Below, one piece after another: positions 20,997 to 32,333 of a stretch of DNA of 64,000 nt; the stretch's first letter is position 1, and every line of letters starts with the position of its first letter. This DNA is from Henricia sp. BOLD:AAB3569 (lineage: Eukaryota; Echinodermata; Asteroidea; Spinulosida; Echinasteridae), in contig JBBELK010001007.1 in NCBI GenBank assembly GCA_037783545.1, forward strand, positions 186,001-250,000, given 5' to 3'. The notes under the pieces were generated by a model. That model was not told the origin of the DNA and searched no databases. It saw nothing but the letters and a program-made list of their open reading frames with translations. The translations under genes and the position numbers were made by a program.

Positions 20997-22944
20997 TCTG
21001 TATATCACACAGCTATCTAATACGCATATATAGGCCCTACTGCCATATAAATCACATTCATGAAGTTCAATTAGTCTTTTGCGTGTTTCACATAAATAAC
21101 ATCCAACGTACTGAATCTCTTTATTTCACATGTACCCAATAGTATCCAGATGACCAGACTAGATGTTTGTTGCTATGTAATGGGTGCACGTAACCGGTGT
21201 GAAGAATGTTGGTTGCTAGGCAATTGCACACTGAAAGTGAAGAATTCTGAGTGCAGCGGTTCACGGAAAAGGCTAATTACATGTAGGTTCTGCCGTGAAC
21301 CGACTAGATTAACTTTGAATCATGATATTGACCAAAGAAAACAATTTCTACTGCAAAGCGTAAAAAGCAAGCAAAATCTTTAAAACAAAAATCCACAAGT
21401 AATGATGCAGTCAACTGTGGTGAATAGTTCACCATACTGCATTCGTGCAGTTGTATATATGTAAATATGTTGTGTTCGAAAAAAGAAATAAATGTAAAAA
21501 AAATACAAAAAATATAAATTTAAAATAAATCAATAAAAATATTTAAAAAAAAAAAATAAGGGGAAATTAACTTTACTGGTAAAATTACAGAGACAATTAT
21601 CAACACTCATTCGAATTTCCGTCAGAAAGAAAATAAAAACCTACTGGTAATGTAAGTTTTCTTAACAAAACAAAACAAAACACTAAAAGCAAATATATAC
21701 ACCGACTGGAGAGTTTGTGCTATACATGTATTTGTAGAAAGAATATCTTGTACCTTGAAGCTTCCTGGCGAAGTATTTGAGAAAATACTAGGTCTTATAT
21801 GGACCTCGCTCAAACACGTCACTGCCTACAGATTGCCACGTGCATAAGGGTCTTGAGAAATGTTGTTGTGACGCGTATCGGCTGTGCCATATTTTGAACA
21901 AATATTGAGCAACACGCGTTCTTGTTTGGAATATTTTCCTTGATGTGCGTACACGTACCTGATGGCGTTTATTAATATACGCAGTTGCATTTTTTTCTAC
22001 AAAGATGGCTGTTTGTGAGAGTGGTCTATATAGGTAAAGAGAGTGTGCTCTGCAAATGCATTTTACTTTTTCTTTTATCACCAGACAAGTGCCATTAATT
22101 TAGTTTTTAGTCTCACAGAACTGTATTGAAACTTTCTTTTTACATTGCGTTTTACAAACATCCTGCAGGCTTTTGTTTTGATTTACCTTTTCAGGTTTTT
22201 TTTCCAGGTTTTCTGAAGTATTGCTTCATCTCTGGAGCTGAAATTTCTACAAGGCAATTTTATCGACATAGGGTTTTAATTACGTGTGGAAATAACGCCG
22301 TTTTTAACAGTTTACCAATCATGTACTCTATCTTTAAAGCCCATTTTAAAGCCCACTTTTATTCCTGTGTCAAGTAGCCTGCAAAAATTTCAGCTGCATT
22401 AAGTAACATTTTGGGTCTCTGGAAATGATAAAAATAGGTCTTTAAGGTTTATAATGGCAGTACAAAAGAAATTTGTTTTTGATTAATGTTGATGACAAGT
22501 TTAAATTTTCATGGCAACCTACTGGCTAGTTATTGTTCTTTATAAAAATGACGCACCTGCAACAAGGTCTGTCAATGCTTTTTTTGTTTAATCCCTATAG
22601 AGGTGATTTAGTAATATTGGCTAGCAGATCAGTTATTGAACAGTCATCGGTGCACACTAGCAAATATCATTGTACATTACACTAACTCTTCTACAGTTCG
22701 GGTGATCAAAGTCTGGTTAAAGAAAGAAAACTTTGTAAATTCACAAGATGTTTAACAATGTTTTAAAAACTGTGTTGATACTCGAATAATCATGGAAAAT
22801 GAAAGAATATTATCCTTTATTTATATGTAGGCCTATTTGCATCAACGGTGTTAATCGATCATGAAACTCCTAAATTGAAATTTGTAACTTTCAGCAAACA
22901 AGTATATCTGAATTCTGTAAAAATCTGTAAAAAGCCAGTTTTAT
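20997..22944. other. 3' flank of copy B
   Basis: No gene is seen. The first part (to 21905) matches the flank of copy A at 204-1214, and 21906-22944 matches R1. A TATA-like block recurs at 22027-22032. The block is cut at TTAT (22941-22944) by the gypsy insertion and resumes at 35011. Confidence 0.65.
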
Positions 22945-23790
22945 TGTAGAGGGCGCTTTAGTAATAAACTGGTACTGCAGAGTATTACTGGGTTCCGATT
23001 TGGCTTTATTAAACTGAGTTGGTGGACGGCATGGGCCCAGGCCGGTTGCACGGCAACGAGTAAGCAAGGATTGCCAAAAAGAGGAATAAGAAGGAAAAGA
23101 CATTCCGTAAGTACATGCGAATAACATTAATAACATGTACATGTATGTACAATATGCAAGATCCAACATGTGTTTGGCTAAATAATACATGTCTGGTAAG
23201 TTTAGCCTCTAATAATAATATACATGTACTGTGCTCCACACATTGGCAAGTATCAATAATGAAATTTAAATGTGTTAAAAATACCACATTTAACAGGCCA
23301 AAATTGTATGACTTCATCATATAAGTTGCGTCACGCTGGTAGGACTGGTGAACAAGTCTAATACCATTGACACACACAGTAATAATATGCATGTGAACCA
23401 ATATTTATCAAAATAATACATTCACTGAACCAAATAATTTCTGCTGTAAATCTCTGCACAGTATTCGTGCATGGGCTGGCTCTCCATAAAACCATACACG
23501 GTGTTCCAACTGTCAATAGCTCCTGTAATTAAATTGCTAATGACAGTGCTTCATAATTTCGAGCACAACTTTCGAGTGGCTACATTAAAAATCTCTGCAG
23601 TGCTGCATAAAATTACATGTACAATTACGGTCACAAAAACACGTACGTACATCTTGTGACCCAATTATGGCCAGTATTAAACAACTGCCAGCCAAAACGA
23701 AGATCCAAAATTACTATCACTATTAAGGCAAACTGGCATATCATGTTACAAAATAAAATGCTCATGAACAGGATTTCCGATTTTAAAATT

Positions 23791-26700
23791 AATAATAATA
23801 ATAATAATAATAATGAGATTTGTAAAGCGCACATATCCACCCTGCAGGGTGCTCAAGGCGCTGTTAACAACAACAAGTAATTAATTCTCGAAAATTTGCG
23901 ACATCAAGTAAGTTTTTAGAAGTGATTTGAACCTAGTTGTACAGTGGCATGATCTGAGGTCAAGTGGCAATGAATTCCAAAGTCGAGGAGCTGCAACAGA
24001 AAAAGATCTGGCGCCCCATGTTCGCTTAGAATTTGGTTCCTTCAGAAGTTGCTGGTTACTTGATCTAAGAGTTCTTGCTGGAGAATATTCATGTAGTAGT
24101 TCCTTAATGTAGTAGGGAGCCTTGTTGTTGAGAGCTTTGTGGACCAGAAGCATGAGTTTGAAAATAATCCTTTGGGAGACAGGAAGCCAGTGTAGTTCCT
24201 TCAAAATGGGGGTGATGTGACAGTTCCTCCTGGATAAGGTGATGATGCGGGCAGCGGTATTCTGTAGACGTTGAAGACGGTATATTTGATTCTGAGGGAG
24301 TCCGTAGAGTAGTGAATTGCCGTTGTCTAGTCGTGAAGTCACAAATGCATGGATGATTTGCTCGGTGGCACTTCTATTCAAATACTTGCGTATACGACCA
24401 ATGTTTCTAATTTGGAATGATGCCGAACGGACAGTGTTAGCGACGTGAGGTGTAAATGTCATTGCTGAATCAAATATAACCCCCAAGTTCCGGGCCTGCA
24501 ACGATGGGGCTATCTGTGCATCACCAATTGTAATAAATGGCACAGACACCTTTGTTAATTGTTGGCGTGATCCAAACAAGAGAAACTCCGTTTTTTCCTC
24601 ATTTAGCTTTAGAAAGTTGTTTTTCATCCAGCATCGGATCTCGGAGATGCATTGTTCCAGTCTTGCAATAGAAGAATCGGCAGGCTCCTGCGAAGACTTG
24701 AAGGTTATGTAGAGTTGAGTATCATCTGCATAGACGTGGTAGTTCAGATGATGTTTCAAGATGATATCACGAATTGGCAAGGTATAAAGAGTAAACCACT
24801 GTGGGCCTAGCACAGACCCTTGTGGTACAGAGTACTCTAAAACAACAGGATCTGATATTGCATTGCCAATGCGGACATGCTGGGTTCTATTTGATAGATA
24901 GGACCTGCACCATTCGAGAGCCGTGCCGTGTATACCGAGATAGTTCTTAAGTCGAGATACGAGGATGCCATGATCAACGGTATCGAATGCTGCACTAAAA
25001 TCAAGCATAACTAGCGCAGTGATATCACCATTATCCATTGCGGACAGGATATCATTACTGACCCGAACAAGCGCAACTTCCGTCCCGTGGAATGGCTTAT
25101 ATGCAGACTGGAAAACGTCCGAAAGCTCATGGTCTTGAATGTGGTCAGAGATGCGGGATGAGACAATACGCTCGATGATTTTCCCCAGGTACTTCAGGTT
25201 TGAGACGGGTCTGTAGTTTTTCAGAATCTCCTTGTCCAGGCTGGGCTTCTTCAGAAGTGGCCGAATGTAGGAGACTTTTAGGTTGTCCGGGAAGCAACCC
25301 GAGTCCAACGATGTGTTGACCACCTCGGTAATAAAAGGAGCAAACACATCAATGTGTTGCTTTATCATCATAGTTGGAATAGGGTCAAGTTCGCAGGATT
25401 TTGATGGCGAGTTCATGACGACACGCTTAATTTCGTTAACATTGGTTGGCTAAAAATTAGAGAGTCTGCAGTTGGGATCCGCATGTGGCTGAACTAGTGG
25501 GACGGAGTTGGACACTGGCATCAATGAGGATCGGATGTTCGTAATCTTGTTGACAAAATAATTTGAAAATGCATTTGCAAGGTCCTGGTCAGATTGTGAG
25601 GATGGAAGGACCGGGGACTTAGGCTTGTGCAACAGCTTGTCGATTACCCTGAACAGCTTTTTCTGGTCACCAGAGCTTTGTTTCACCTGTGTTGAATAGT
25701 GACTCACTTTCGCTTGGTTGATCATGACGTTCACAACATTACATTGCTGGCGAAAGCTCTGCCGATCAGCCTCTTGCTTGCCATTGGCACGCCACCTCCG
25801 TTCAAGCTGACGGCGAATTTTCCGTGCTGCTCGGATGTCATCATCAAACCAACGTGGTCCCGGTCGAATCTTGATGGATCGTGTTACCTGTGGAGCATGT
25901 TTGTCCACATTTTCACGTACCATGCATTCATACTCTTCAACACAAGCTTCAAGGTCATCAGTGCCGAGGTCGATGTTCGATAGAGATGTTTCAATATCAT
26001 GACAGAAGGCAGTGATATTGATATTACGCCATCGCCGAGTTTTCAAAGTCATAGTTGGGAGGGGTGGCTTCTTAAAGCCAACGTAGCCCATGATCGCATA
26101 GTGGTCCGAAAGTCCAGGGTGGATTTTAATATTTGAGATTATAGGTGTGACATTCTCACGCGTTATCACCAAATCGAGACAATGTCCAAGTCGATGAGTT
26201 GGCTCATGAATGTGTTGGACGAGACCGTACGATGAGAGCAAATACTGAAACTGTTTTGCATTGGTGTTGGACATATCGTCAACATGGATGTTGAAGTCGC
26301 CAGCGAATATGACTTCGGATGGGTGGAGGAGATATTGTGTGATCAAGTTCTCAAATTCATGCAAAAAAGTGGAAAAACACACATGTTGTCCATGGATGTC
26401 TCTTTCCGGACGATAGATGACTACCATGCGAACAGAATTGGAATTACCAGTTATCTCCACATGGAGAGATTCAAAAGTTGCATAGTTCGCGTTATCATTT
26501 TTCATGCAGACACCCAACGTAGATCTGTAAAGTAGAGCAACACCTCCACCTGTCTTGTGGGGTCTGGGTATATGATGAAAAAGGTAACCATCTGGGGTGC
26601 ACTCGCGAGCTATCAAGTCGTCGTCTGGTTTGAGCCACGTCTCTGATACAGCAACTAAATCATGATTATTTTGAAGTACCAAGTCGACAAATTCATCCGT

Positions 26701-27126
26701 CTTGTTGCAGATAGACTGCGCATTCAAAACACAAAAACTAAGACTTGTGTTTTTACATGTAGGTGATGATGATGAGACATACTGGGGTAAATCTCTAGCA
26801 GATGGAGGTTTTCCAACTGCCCGACGGCGACCAGCCTTCTTGCCTCGATGTGTAGGCTGGTATATGCAGGTTGGAGTACATGTAGCACTAATTCTAAGGT
26901 TTCTTAGCAGGGTCAGTACTGATTGTGACAGAGATGTGACATTCGAAAATGGAGAAGTACGCAGATCAAGGAGCTTGCTGCGAGAGTATGACTTCAACTC
27001 AGTGGTGGTAGTGTGGTAGTCAGAAGTATTAGTTGATTCAGGGCCAGGATTTGGGTCAATGTCACCGGATACCAAAATCTCCACGCGGAAAGTAGCAGAC
27101 GAGTTTGAATAATAAGGAATTGACAG
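23791..27126 (-). mobile_element. L2/CR1-group LINE inserted in the gypsy 3' LTR
   Basis: On the minus strand the element ends in an (ATT)n tract (23791-23813 on the plus strand) and is flanked by AAATT on both sides. Its boundaries follow exactly from comparison with the intact LTR. It is nearly full length, with a 5' leader of only about 40 bases. A 5'-truncated relative is at 62101-62715. Confidence 0.92.
23881..27084 (-). pseudogene. LINE ORF: 2A-like N terminus, AP endonuclease, reverse transcriptase; one in-frame TAG
   Basis: Both halves lie in one frame of about 1068 codons split by a single TAG (25450-25452). The start reads MEILVSGDIDPNPGPES, which contains a 2A-like GDIDPNPGP; Glu of the usual DxExNPGP is Asp here. 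An apurinic endonuclease follows (FCVLNAQSICNK, VSETWLKPDDD, FAGDFNIHVDD, GLSDHYAIMGY). After the TAG comes the reverse transcriptase: MLDFSAAFDTVDHGIL, SVPQGSVLGP and the catalytic YADDTQLY. A single nonsense change in an otherwise open ORF indicates a young copy. The clade (L2 or close CR1 relative) is judged from motif wording and should be checked with a tree. Confidence 0.88.
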
Positions 27127-27635
27127 AAATTGACAGTAAAACTCAATTTTAACCGTGATACTGTCTAGTACACACTGGTAGTGAAATAAAAGGATGTTTT
27201 ACACACAATTACGGCTGACCTGGGACCAATAATCTATTCAAAAGGCGTCACAGCACAACTGTGTATGATCGTTACGAATTATACATTATTCACGAAATAG
27301 ATGCAATGGATATACACGAAGGCGCCATCTTTACCGATATTAACGATGCAAAAATCACCGGTAATATTCACTTTCTTTGTTGGAAAAGTTCTCTAAATTA
27401 CTTAAACATTAACACAAGGTATATTATCGGCCAAATAAAATGTGGATCGGCCGGTTTTCAATGAAATTATGGAATGTTTACCTGAGTTGGTGGACGGCAT
27501 GGGCCCAGGCCGGTTGCACGGCAACGAGTAAGCAAGGATTGCCACCCGTCGCCGCGTGGTGGCGCTAGACCCAGCCGTCGGTCTCAACTCTGCTCCGGAG
27601 AGTCAAAGCGGTACTCAAAAGGGGGAACCCCTACA

Positions 27636-27930
27636 TCTCTCCCAAGTAAAAGGTCGTCGCCCCGACGACAAAAGCTGAAAATCATTGGCTAAGTCACACC
27701 TGCACTGTAAATTTTAACTAACTCAAACAGTTAAAAACAGTAACAAGTTAACAAGAACACTTAACTTCACAAATTACTAAAACAGCAAACCACCACCACA
27801 TGCTATTATGAACTGCATTTGGTGGAGCTTCAGTTTTCCTTAACAGAACGACCAGTTCGCCAAATACATGTATCTAACTTTGTTTGTAGTGCAACACATG
27901 TATAGGTGTACATTGCAACACCTTGCGGGC
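27636..27930 (-). other. 3' untranslated part of the gypsy element
   Basis: Non-coding sequence between the pol stop and the 3' LTR; the polypurine tract candidate is at its LTR edge. No ORF seen. Confidence 0.6.
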
Positions 27931-30900
27931 CTACTCAGAGTCTGCATCATAGTCTGTATCATAGTCTGTTTCGGTCATAGCGTCAGCAGCTACTATTTGC
28001 TTCAACAGTTTCAATGCATTGGAAATAGGGTTCGTGTACCTACTTGGAGGTTTCCCCTTGGTCTTCCGTCTAGATCGTCGCAACACCCTTTGGGAATCAG
28101 ACTCACTGGGTTTCTGCTCAGCGAAGGGGCATGTTCCCGTGACTTTGGATGCGTCATCGGTTTCGTCTTTTCCGGCAGATAGGGCCTTCTGTTTCCCGTT
28201 CGTACCATCTGGGAGCTCAGGTGCTCGGTGAATGGAATTCGGTATAGGCTCAATGAGTGACGAAGATGGATCCTCCTCACCCGGCTTGTCAGCGTCATGC
28301 TCCTCCGGTGGGACAACAGTATGGGGATCGACCTTTGGACGTAGACTCTGATCTAGAACAGTCGGGTCAACCTTTGGTGGATTGGGGTCCTTAGCGAAGT
28401 CTCGATCAGTCGCCGTTGGCAGGGGGATGAGTACCCTCCCAAGTCCAGAGCAGGTTTCAGTATTTGTAGACTCCGAGCTGCATGTCTTTGTGGCCGAGGT
28501 TATAGATGGATCGGGTGTGCATGACTCATTCTCGGTCATTGCACAGGGGTCATTTTGTGTGTCTATCTCTGGAGGGGCTACATTCCATGGACAGCTTTTC
28601 ACCTCGCTCCGATGTAGAACCTTTTCACGGCCGTTGGAACTTCGAAGGATGTAGACTGGCTGGCCCTCGTATGGCTTGCCCACTACCATGTACGGTTCAG
28701 CTTCCCAAAAATCTTGGATTTTGGCACGTCCGCGATGTGATCTATCTCTAACTAGGACATACTCGCCAAGGTTGATTGGCTTCTCGAACACATCTTTGTC
28801 ATGATAGGTCCTCCGCGCGGCTGTGGCTTGGTCCAGGTTAGCCAGAGTAGTCTTCCGCGCCTGTTCAAGTGCCTCACTGTGCTTCCAGACATAATCGGCC
28901 ACATTGGCTCCCCAAACTCGTTGCTCCTCCACTCCCAGGATTAGATGTTGAGGAAGACGTGCCGTTCTCCCAAACAGAAGATAGAATGGCTCATATCCTG
29001 TACTCGAGTGCTTGGTATTGTTGTAGCTAGCCACCAACTGGGGAAGGTACTCTGTCCAGCGAGACTTCTTGTGAGCAGGAAGAGTGGCTAGAAGGTTGTG
29101 GAGAGTTCGGTTGAAGCGCTCGCACTGCCCATTCCCCTGCGGATGGTAGGGGGTGGTGTGCGAGCGCCCAATCCCGTAGAGCTTACACAGCTCTGAGACT
29201 ACTTGTGCCTCAAAGCACTTGCCGCGATCAGAGTGCAGTCTAAGCGGTGCGCCAAATGGGGTGATAAGGTGCTTTACCAACATCTTTGCTACCGTGACCG
29301 CCTTTTGGTCTCGAGTCGGAAGGGCCCATGCAAATTTTGAAAATACGTCCGTGAAGACGAGGACATTCTCATAGTTGTCCGAGGATGGCTCCAGTACCGT
29401 AAAGTCCATAGACACGACTTCGAGTGGAGCTGTGGCTCGTATGGTTCCCATGGGTGGTTTGGTCTTACGAGTGGGGCGTTTACTCACAGCACATCTGGCA
29501 CACCGACTACACCATGCACGAACGGCTTCCTCCATCATATGCCAATAAAACAGTGGCTGCAAAAGCTTAAGAGTCCTCTTTGGACCGAAGTGTCCAGTGT
29601 CGTCATGGAAACAGCGGAGTACCACCTGCTGCAGTCGTGCTGGAACGATTAACCTCTGACAGTTGCCATCAGTCTGGAGTCTGCAATAACGGTACAGGAC
29701 ACCATCCTTAATCACCAGCTGTTTCCAGTGTTTCATGATGGAGACTACCTCCCTTGCGTCTTTCTGCCTATCCAGCCTAGTGGGTGGACTGCCCCTTTCC
29801 ACATATTCTCGAACCCTTTTCAGGATGACGTCTTCCTTCTGCAGTGCTCGTAGTTCTGCTGGGGTGTATCCAGGAAGGCACTGGCTACCCTCGCAGCTTT
29901 CAACTCGGGCTTGGTGAGACAACATCGGGGGCACTTCTGTTCCTGGACTGTGAGCTGCTCCGGTCACCACTCGGATGACACATGACGATAGTTCACGGCA
30001 CTGACCATCAATGACTAGGGATGAAGAGGACACTTTTTGGGGGAATCTCGATAGCGCGTCAGGGGCTTGGTTGGTCTTCCCTTGTCGATGCTTTAGCTCA
30101 AAGTCGAAGGAGGACAACTGCTGGACCCACCGCAACTCGGTCGCACTCAGGTTTGCAGTCTCTATGTACTTCAATGGGTTATGGTCAGTGTATATGACAC
30201 ACTTATTTCCGAGTAGGTAGTCTTTGAATGGTCCACATACGACCCAGCGAATTGCTAACAACTCCAGCTTGAAGGCCGAGTAATTGCGGTCGTTCTTTTC
30301 AGCTGGTCGCAGGGATCTTGAGGCATAGGCGATGACAGACCTTTTTCCATCCTTCTCCTGGGACAGAACGGCTCCCAAACCCACTGAACTCGCATCTGTC
30401 TCCACTATAAAAGGCAGAGAGAAATCGGCGAATGCTAAAACCGGTTCTTCCGTGAGCTTGGTCTTCAGTGTTTGGATGGCAGCAACCGCTGGTTCGTCTA
30501 GGGTGAGTCCTTGTTGTTTCGGCACCGATTTAGCTGCCTTCCCTGATGTCCCCTTTAGATATCTGAATAGAGGTGCTGCGATGCTCGAGTAGTGTTCTAT
30601 AAACCTCCTGAAAAAGCCTGTGAACCCGAGAAAGGCTCGAAGCTCGGTGACGGTAGTTGGTAGAGGCCAATCTTTGACCACACCTATTTTGTCTGGGTCC
30701 GGTCGTACCCCTTCTCCAGCTGTGACCAAGTGGCCCAAGTACTTTACTTCAGTCTTGAAGAACGCACACTTGGATGGCTTTATCTTCAAGCCATACTGCT
30801 TCAGACGATTAAATACTAGCTCTAGACGCGACAGATGCTGTTCGTAGGTATCGGAGAAAATGATGATGTCGTCCAGATATATCAGGAGAGACTCCAGAGC

Positions 30901-32307
30901 CTGGTCCCCGAAACACCGTTGCATGAGCCGCTGAAAGGTAGACGGGCTGTTACATAAGCCAAATGGCATTCTCGTGTACTCCCATAGGCCAAACGGCGTG
31001 ATGAAGGCTGTTTTTTCGATGTCTGACTCAGCCATAGCCACCTGGTAATATCCAGAGGTAAGGTCAAGCACGCTGAAATACCTTGTCCCGCCGAGCGCCT
31101 GGAGGGATTCGTCAATGCGTGGTAGGGGGAATGCACTCTTGTGGGTCACAGCATTAAGTTTTCTGTAATCCACACACAGACGTATGGACCCGTCACGCTT
31201 CCTAACAACCACGATCGGTGAAGCCCATGGACTGACGCTTTCCCGGATGACTCCTGCCTGTAACAGCTCCTGGATATGTGCGCGGACCTCCAGATATTGG
31301 GATGGCGGGAGTGATCGGTACCTCTGTCGGATGGGAGTGGAAGAGCCTGTGTCAATGCTGTGCGTGATGACATCTGTGTAACCCAAGTCTCTGTCATGGC
31401 TAGAGAAGGTCTCGGCGTGGTTATTTAGGAGTTCTCGAAACTTTGTAGCCTCCTCTGACGTGAGGTGACCTCCAATCTCGACATCTGGAATTGAAGTCAA
31501 CTCGCTAGTAGTAGGTATGTTCTCGTTAGGGCCTGAATTCGCTGTCAAATTTGCCATGACTGCGGTAATCACTCGTTCGGCCTCTTCATGGTTAAACTCT
31601 TGGGCATGATATAGGGTCCCGATGCAGGCGTGGTTAGGCAATGCAATGTCACCATTAGATTCATTTACTACGGTGATCGCGAACTGGCCGTTCACTACTT
31701 TCACGAAACACCTCCCCACCTGGATTGAACTTGGAAGGTTGGAGGCCTCTCCCGGTTCAAGAAAGGCACAATAGTCAATGTTGCCTGGTGCGGGTCTCGC
31801 AGATGCCAGTAAGACAACTGCTTCACGGGCAGGGACAACAACAGAAGACTGTCTCGGCAGATAAGCTCGGCTAATGGGACCCTCGATGGAGGAAAACTGG
31901 ACACGTTTCCCAACGAACTGCATGGTCTTTTCCCACGCATGTTCAGGTCCATAGGCAGAAAGTTTATGCAGATGTACTTGGTTCTCTATCTCATTAAGTT
32001 GCTTCCAGCAGTCACAGAGAACGTTCATTCCTAGTATGCACGGAATGGGGCTAGGGGACACACTATTTGCCTCCTTAATGACCAAGACTAATCGGGAAGG
32101 AATACAGACTCCCAAGGCGGTTACATCAACTTCAAAACAGCCAAGATAGGGGATCTGTGATCCATCTGCCGACAAGAGCTGAAAATGTCCTGGTATGTGC
32201 TGGAGTTGAAGACCTTTTGTCTTTAAGTGTTCGTTATAAAAACGTTCTGTGACTGTGGTAACCATGGATCCTGTATCTAATAAACAAGGTATTCGAACTT
32301 GATTCAT
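27931..32307 (-). CDS. Gypsy pol polyprotein (PR-RT-RNase H-integrase)
   Basis: An uninterrupted frame of 1458 codons. The order is that of Ty3/gypsy: an aspartic protease with a DTGS motif near residue 11, reverse transcriptase with the YLDDII box near 476, RNase H with ETDASSVGLG near 638, and an integrase. The integrase has an HHCC zinc finger starting near residue 898 and a D-D-E core (VVSMDFT near 967, LHSDRG near 1025, QCERFNR near 1060). A beta-rich GPY/F-like module follows, then a low-complexity acidic tail. No chromodomain is visible. The ORF starts just after the gag stop in another frame, so pol would need recoding or a separate start. The intact frame and near-identical LTRs point to a recent insertion. 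Confidence 0.93.
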   Translation of the reverse strand: MNQVRIPCLLDTGSMVTTVTERFYNEHLKTKGLQLQHIPGHFQLLSADGSQIPYLGCFEVDVTALGVCIPSRLVLVIKEANSVSPSPIPCILGMNVLCDCWKQLNEIENQVHLHKLSAYGPEHAWEKTMQFVGKRVQFSSIEGPISRAYLPRQSSVVVPAREAVVLLASARPAPGNIDYCAFLEPGEASNLPSSIQVGRCFVKVVNGQFAITVVNESNGDIALPNHACIGTLYHAQEFNHEEAERVITAVMANLTANSGPNENIPTTSELTSIPDVEIGGHLTSEEATKFRELLNNHAETFSSHDRDLGYTDVITHSIDTGSSTPIRQRYRSLPPSQYLEVRAHIQELLQAGVIRESVSPWASPIVVVRKRDGSIRLCVDYRKLNAVTHKSAFPLPRIDESLQALGGTRYFSVLDLTSGYYQVAMAESDIEKTAFITPFGLWEYTRMPFGLCNSPSTFQRLMQRCFGDQALESLLIYLDDIIIFSDTYEQHLSRLELVFNRLKQYGLKIKPSKCAFFKTEVKYLGHLVTAGEGVRPDPDKIGVVKDWPLPTTVTELRAFLGFTGFFRRFIEHYSSIAAPLFRYLKGTSGKAAKSVPKQQGLTLDEPAVAAIQTLKTKLTEEPVLAFADFSLPFIVETDASSVGLGAVLSQEKDGKRSVIAYASRSLRPAEKNDRNYSAFKLELLAIRWVVCGPFKDYLLGNKCVIYTDHNPLKYIETANLSATELRWVQQLSSFDFELKHRQGKTNQAPDALSRFPQKVSSSSLVIDGQCRELSSCVIRVVTGAAHSPGTEVPPMLSHQARVESCEGSQCLPGYTPAELRALQKEDVILKRVREYVERGSPPTRLDRQKDAREVVSIMKHWKQLVIKDGVLYRYCRLQTDGNCQRLIVPARLQQVVLRCFHDDTGHFGPKRTLKLLQPLFYWHMMEEAVRAWCSRCARCAVSKRPTRKTKPPMGTIRATAPLEVVSMDFTVLEPSSDNYENVLVFTDVFSKFAWALPTRDQKAVTVAKMLVKHLITPFGAPLRLHSDRGKCFEAQVVSELCKLYGIGRSHTTPYHPQGNGQCERFNRTLHNLLATLPAHKKSRWTEYLPQLVASYNNTKHSSTGYEPFYLLFGRTARLPQHLILGVEEQRVWGANVADYVWKHSEALEQARKTTLANLDQATAARRTYHDKDVFEKPINLGEYVLVRDRSHRGRAKIQDFWEAEPYMVVGKPYEGQPVYILRSSNGREKVLHRSEVKSCPWNVAPPEIDTQNDPCAMTENESCTPDPSITSATKTCSSESTNTETCSGLGRVLIPLPTATDRDFAKDPNPPKVDPTVLDQSLRPKVDPHTVVPPEEHDADKPGEEDPSSSLIEPIPNSIHRAPELPDGTNGKQKALSAGKDETDDASKVTGTCPFAEQKPSESDSQRVLRRSRRKTKGKPPSRYTNPISNALKLLKQIVAADAMTETDYDTDYDADSE

Positions 32308-32333
32308 AAGAACGTCAATACTAAAACAGTCTG

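Larger units (their letters stand above)
22945..27635 (-). repeat. 3' LTR of the gypsy element, interrupted by a LINE
   Basis: The LTR occupies 22945-23790 and 27127-27635; without the LINE and one copy of the AAATT duplication it is 1350 bp, the same as the 5' LTR. The only base difference I noticed is G at about 23673 against A at about 34389. A purine-rich tract just outside it on the minus strand (27636-27646, GGGAGAGA next to the LTR) fits a polypurine tract. Confidence 0.9.

Noticed and set aside
25699-31952. Plus-strand ORFs of 60-105 residues inside the gypsy and LINE elements
   Set aside because: They are antisense shadows of the minus-strand gag, pol and LINE frames.
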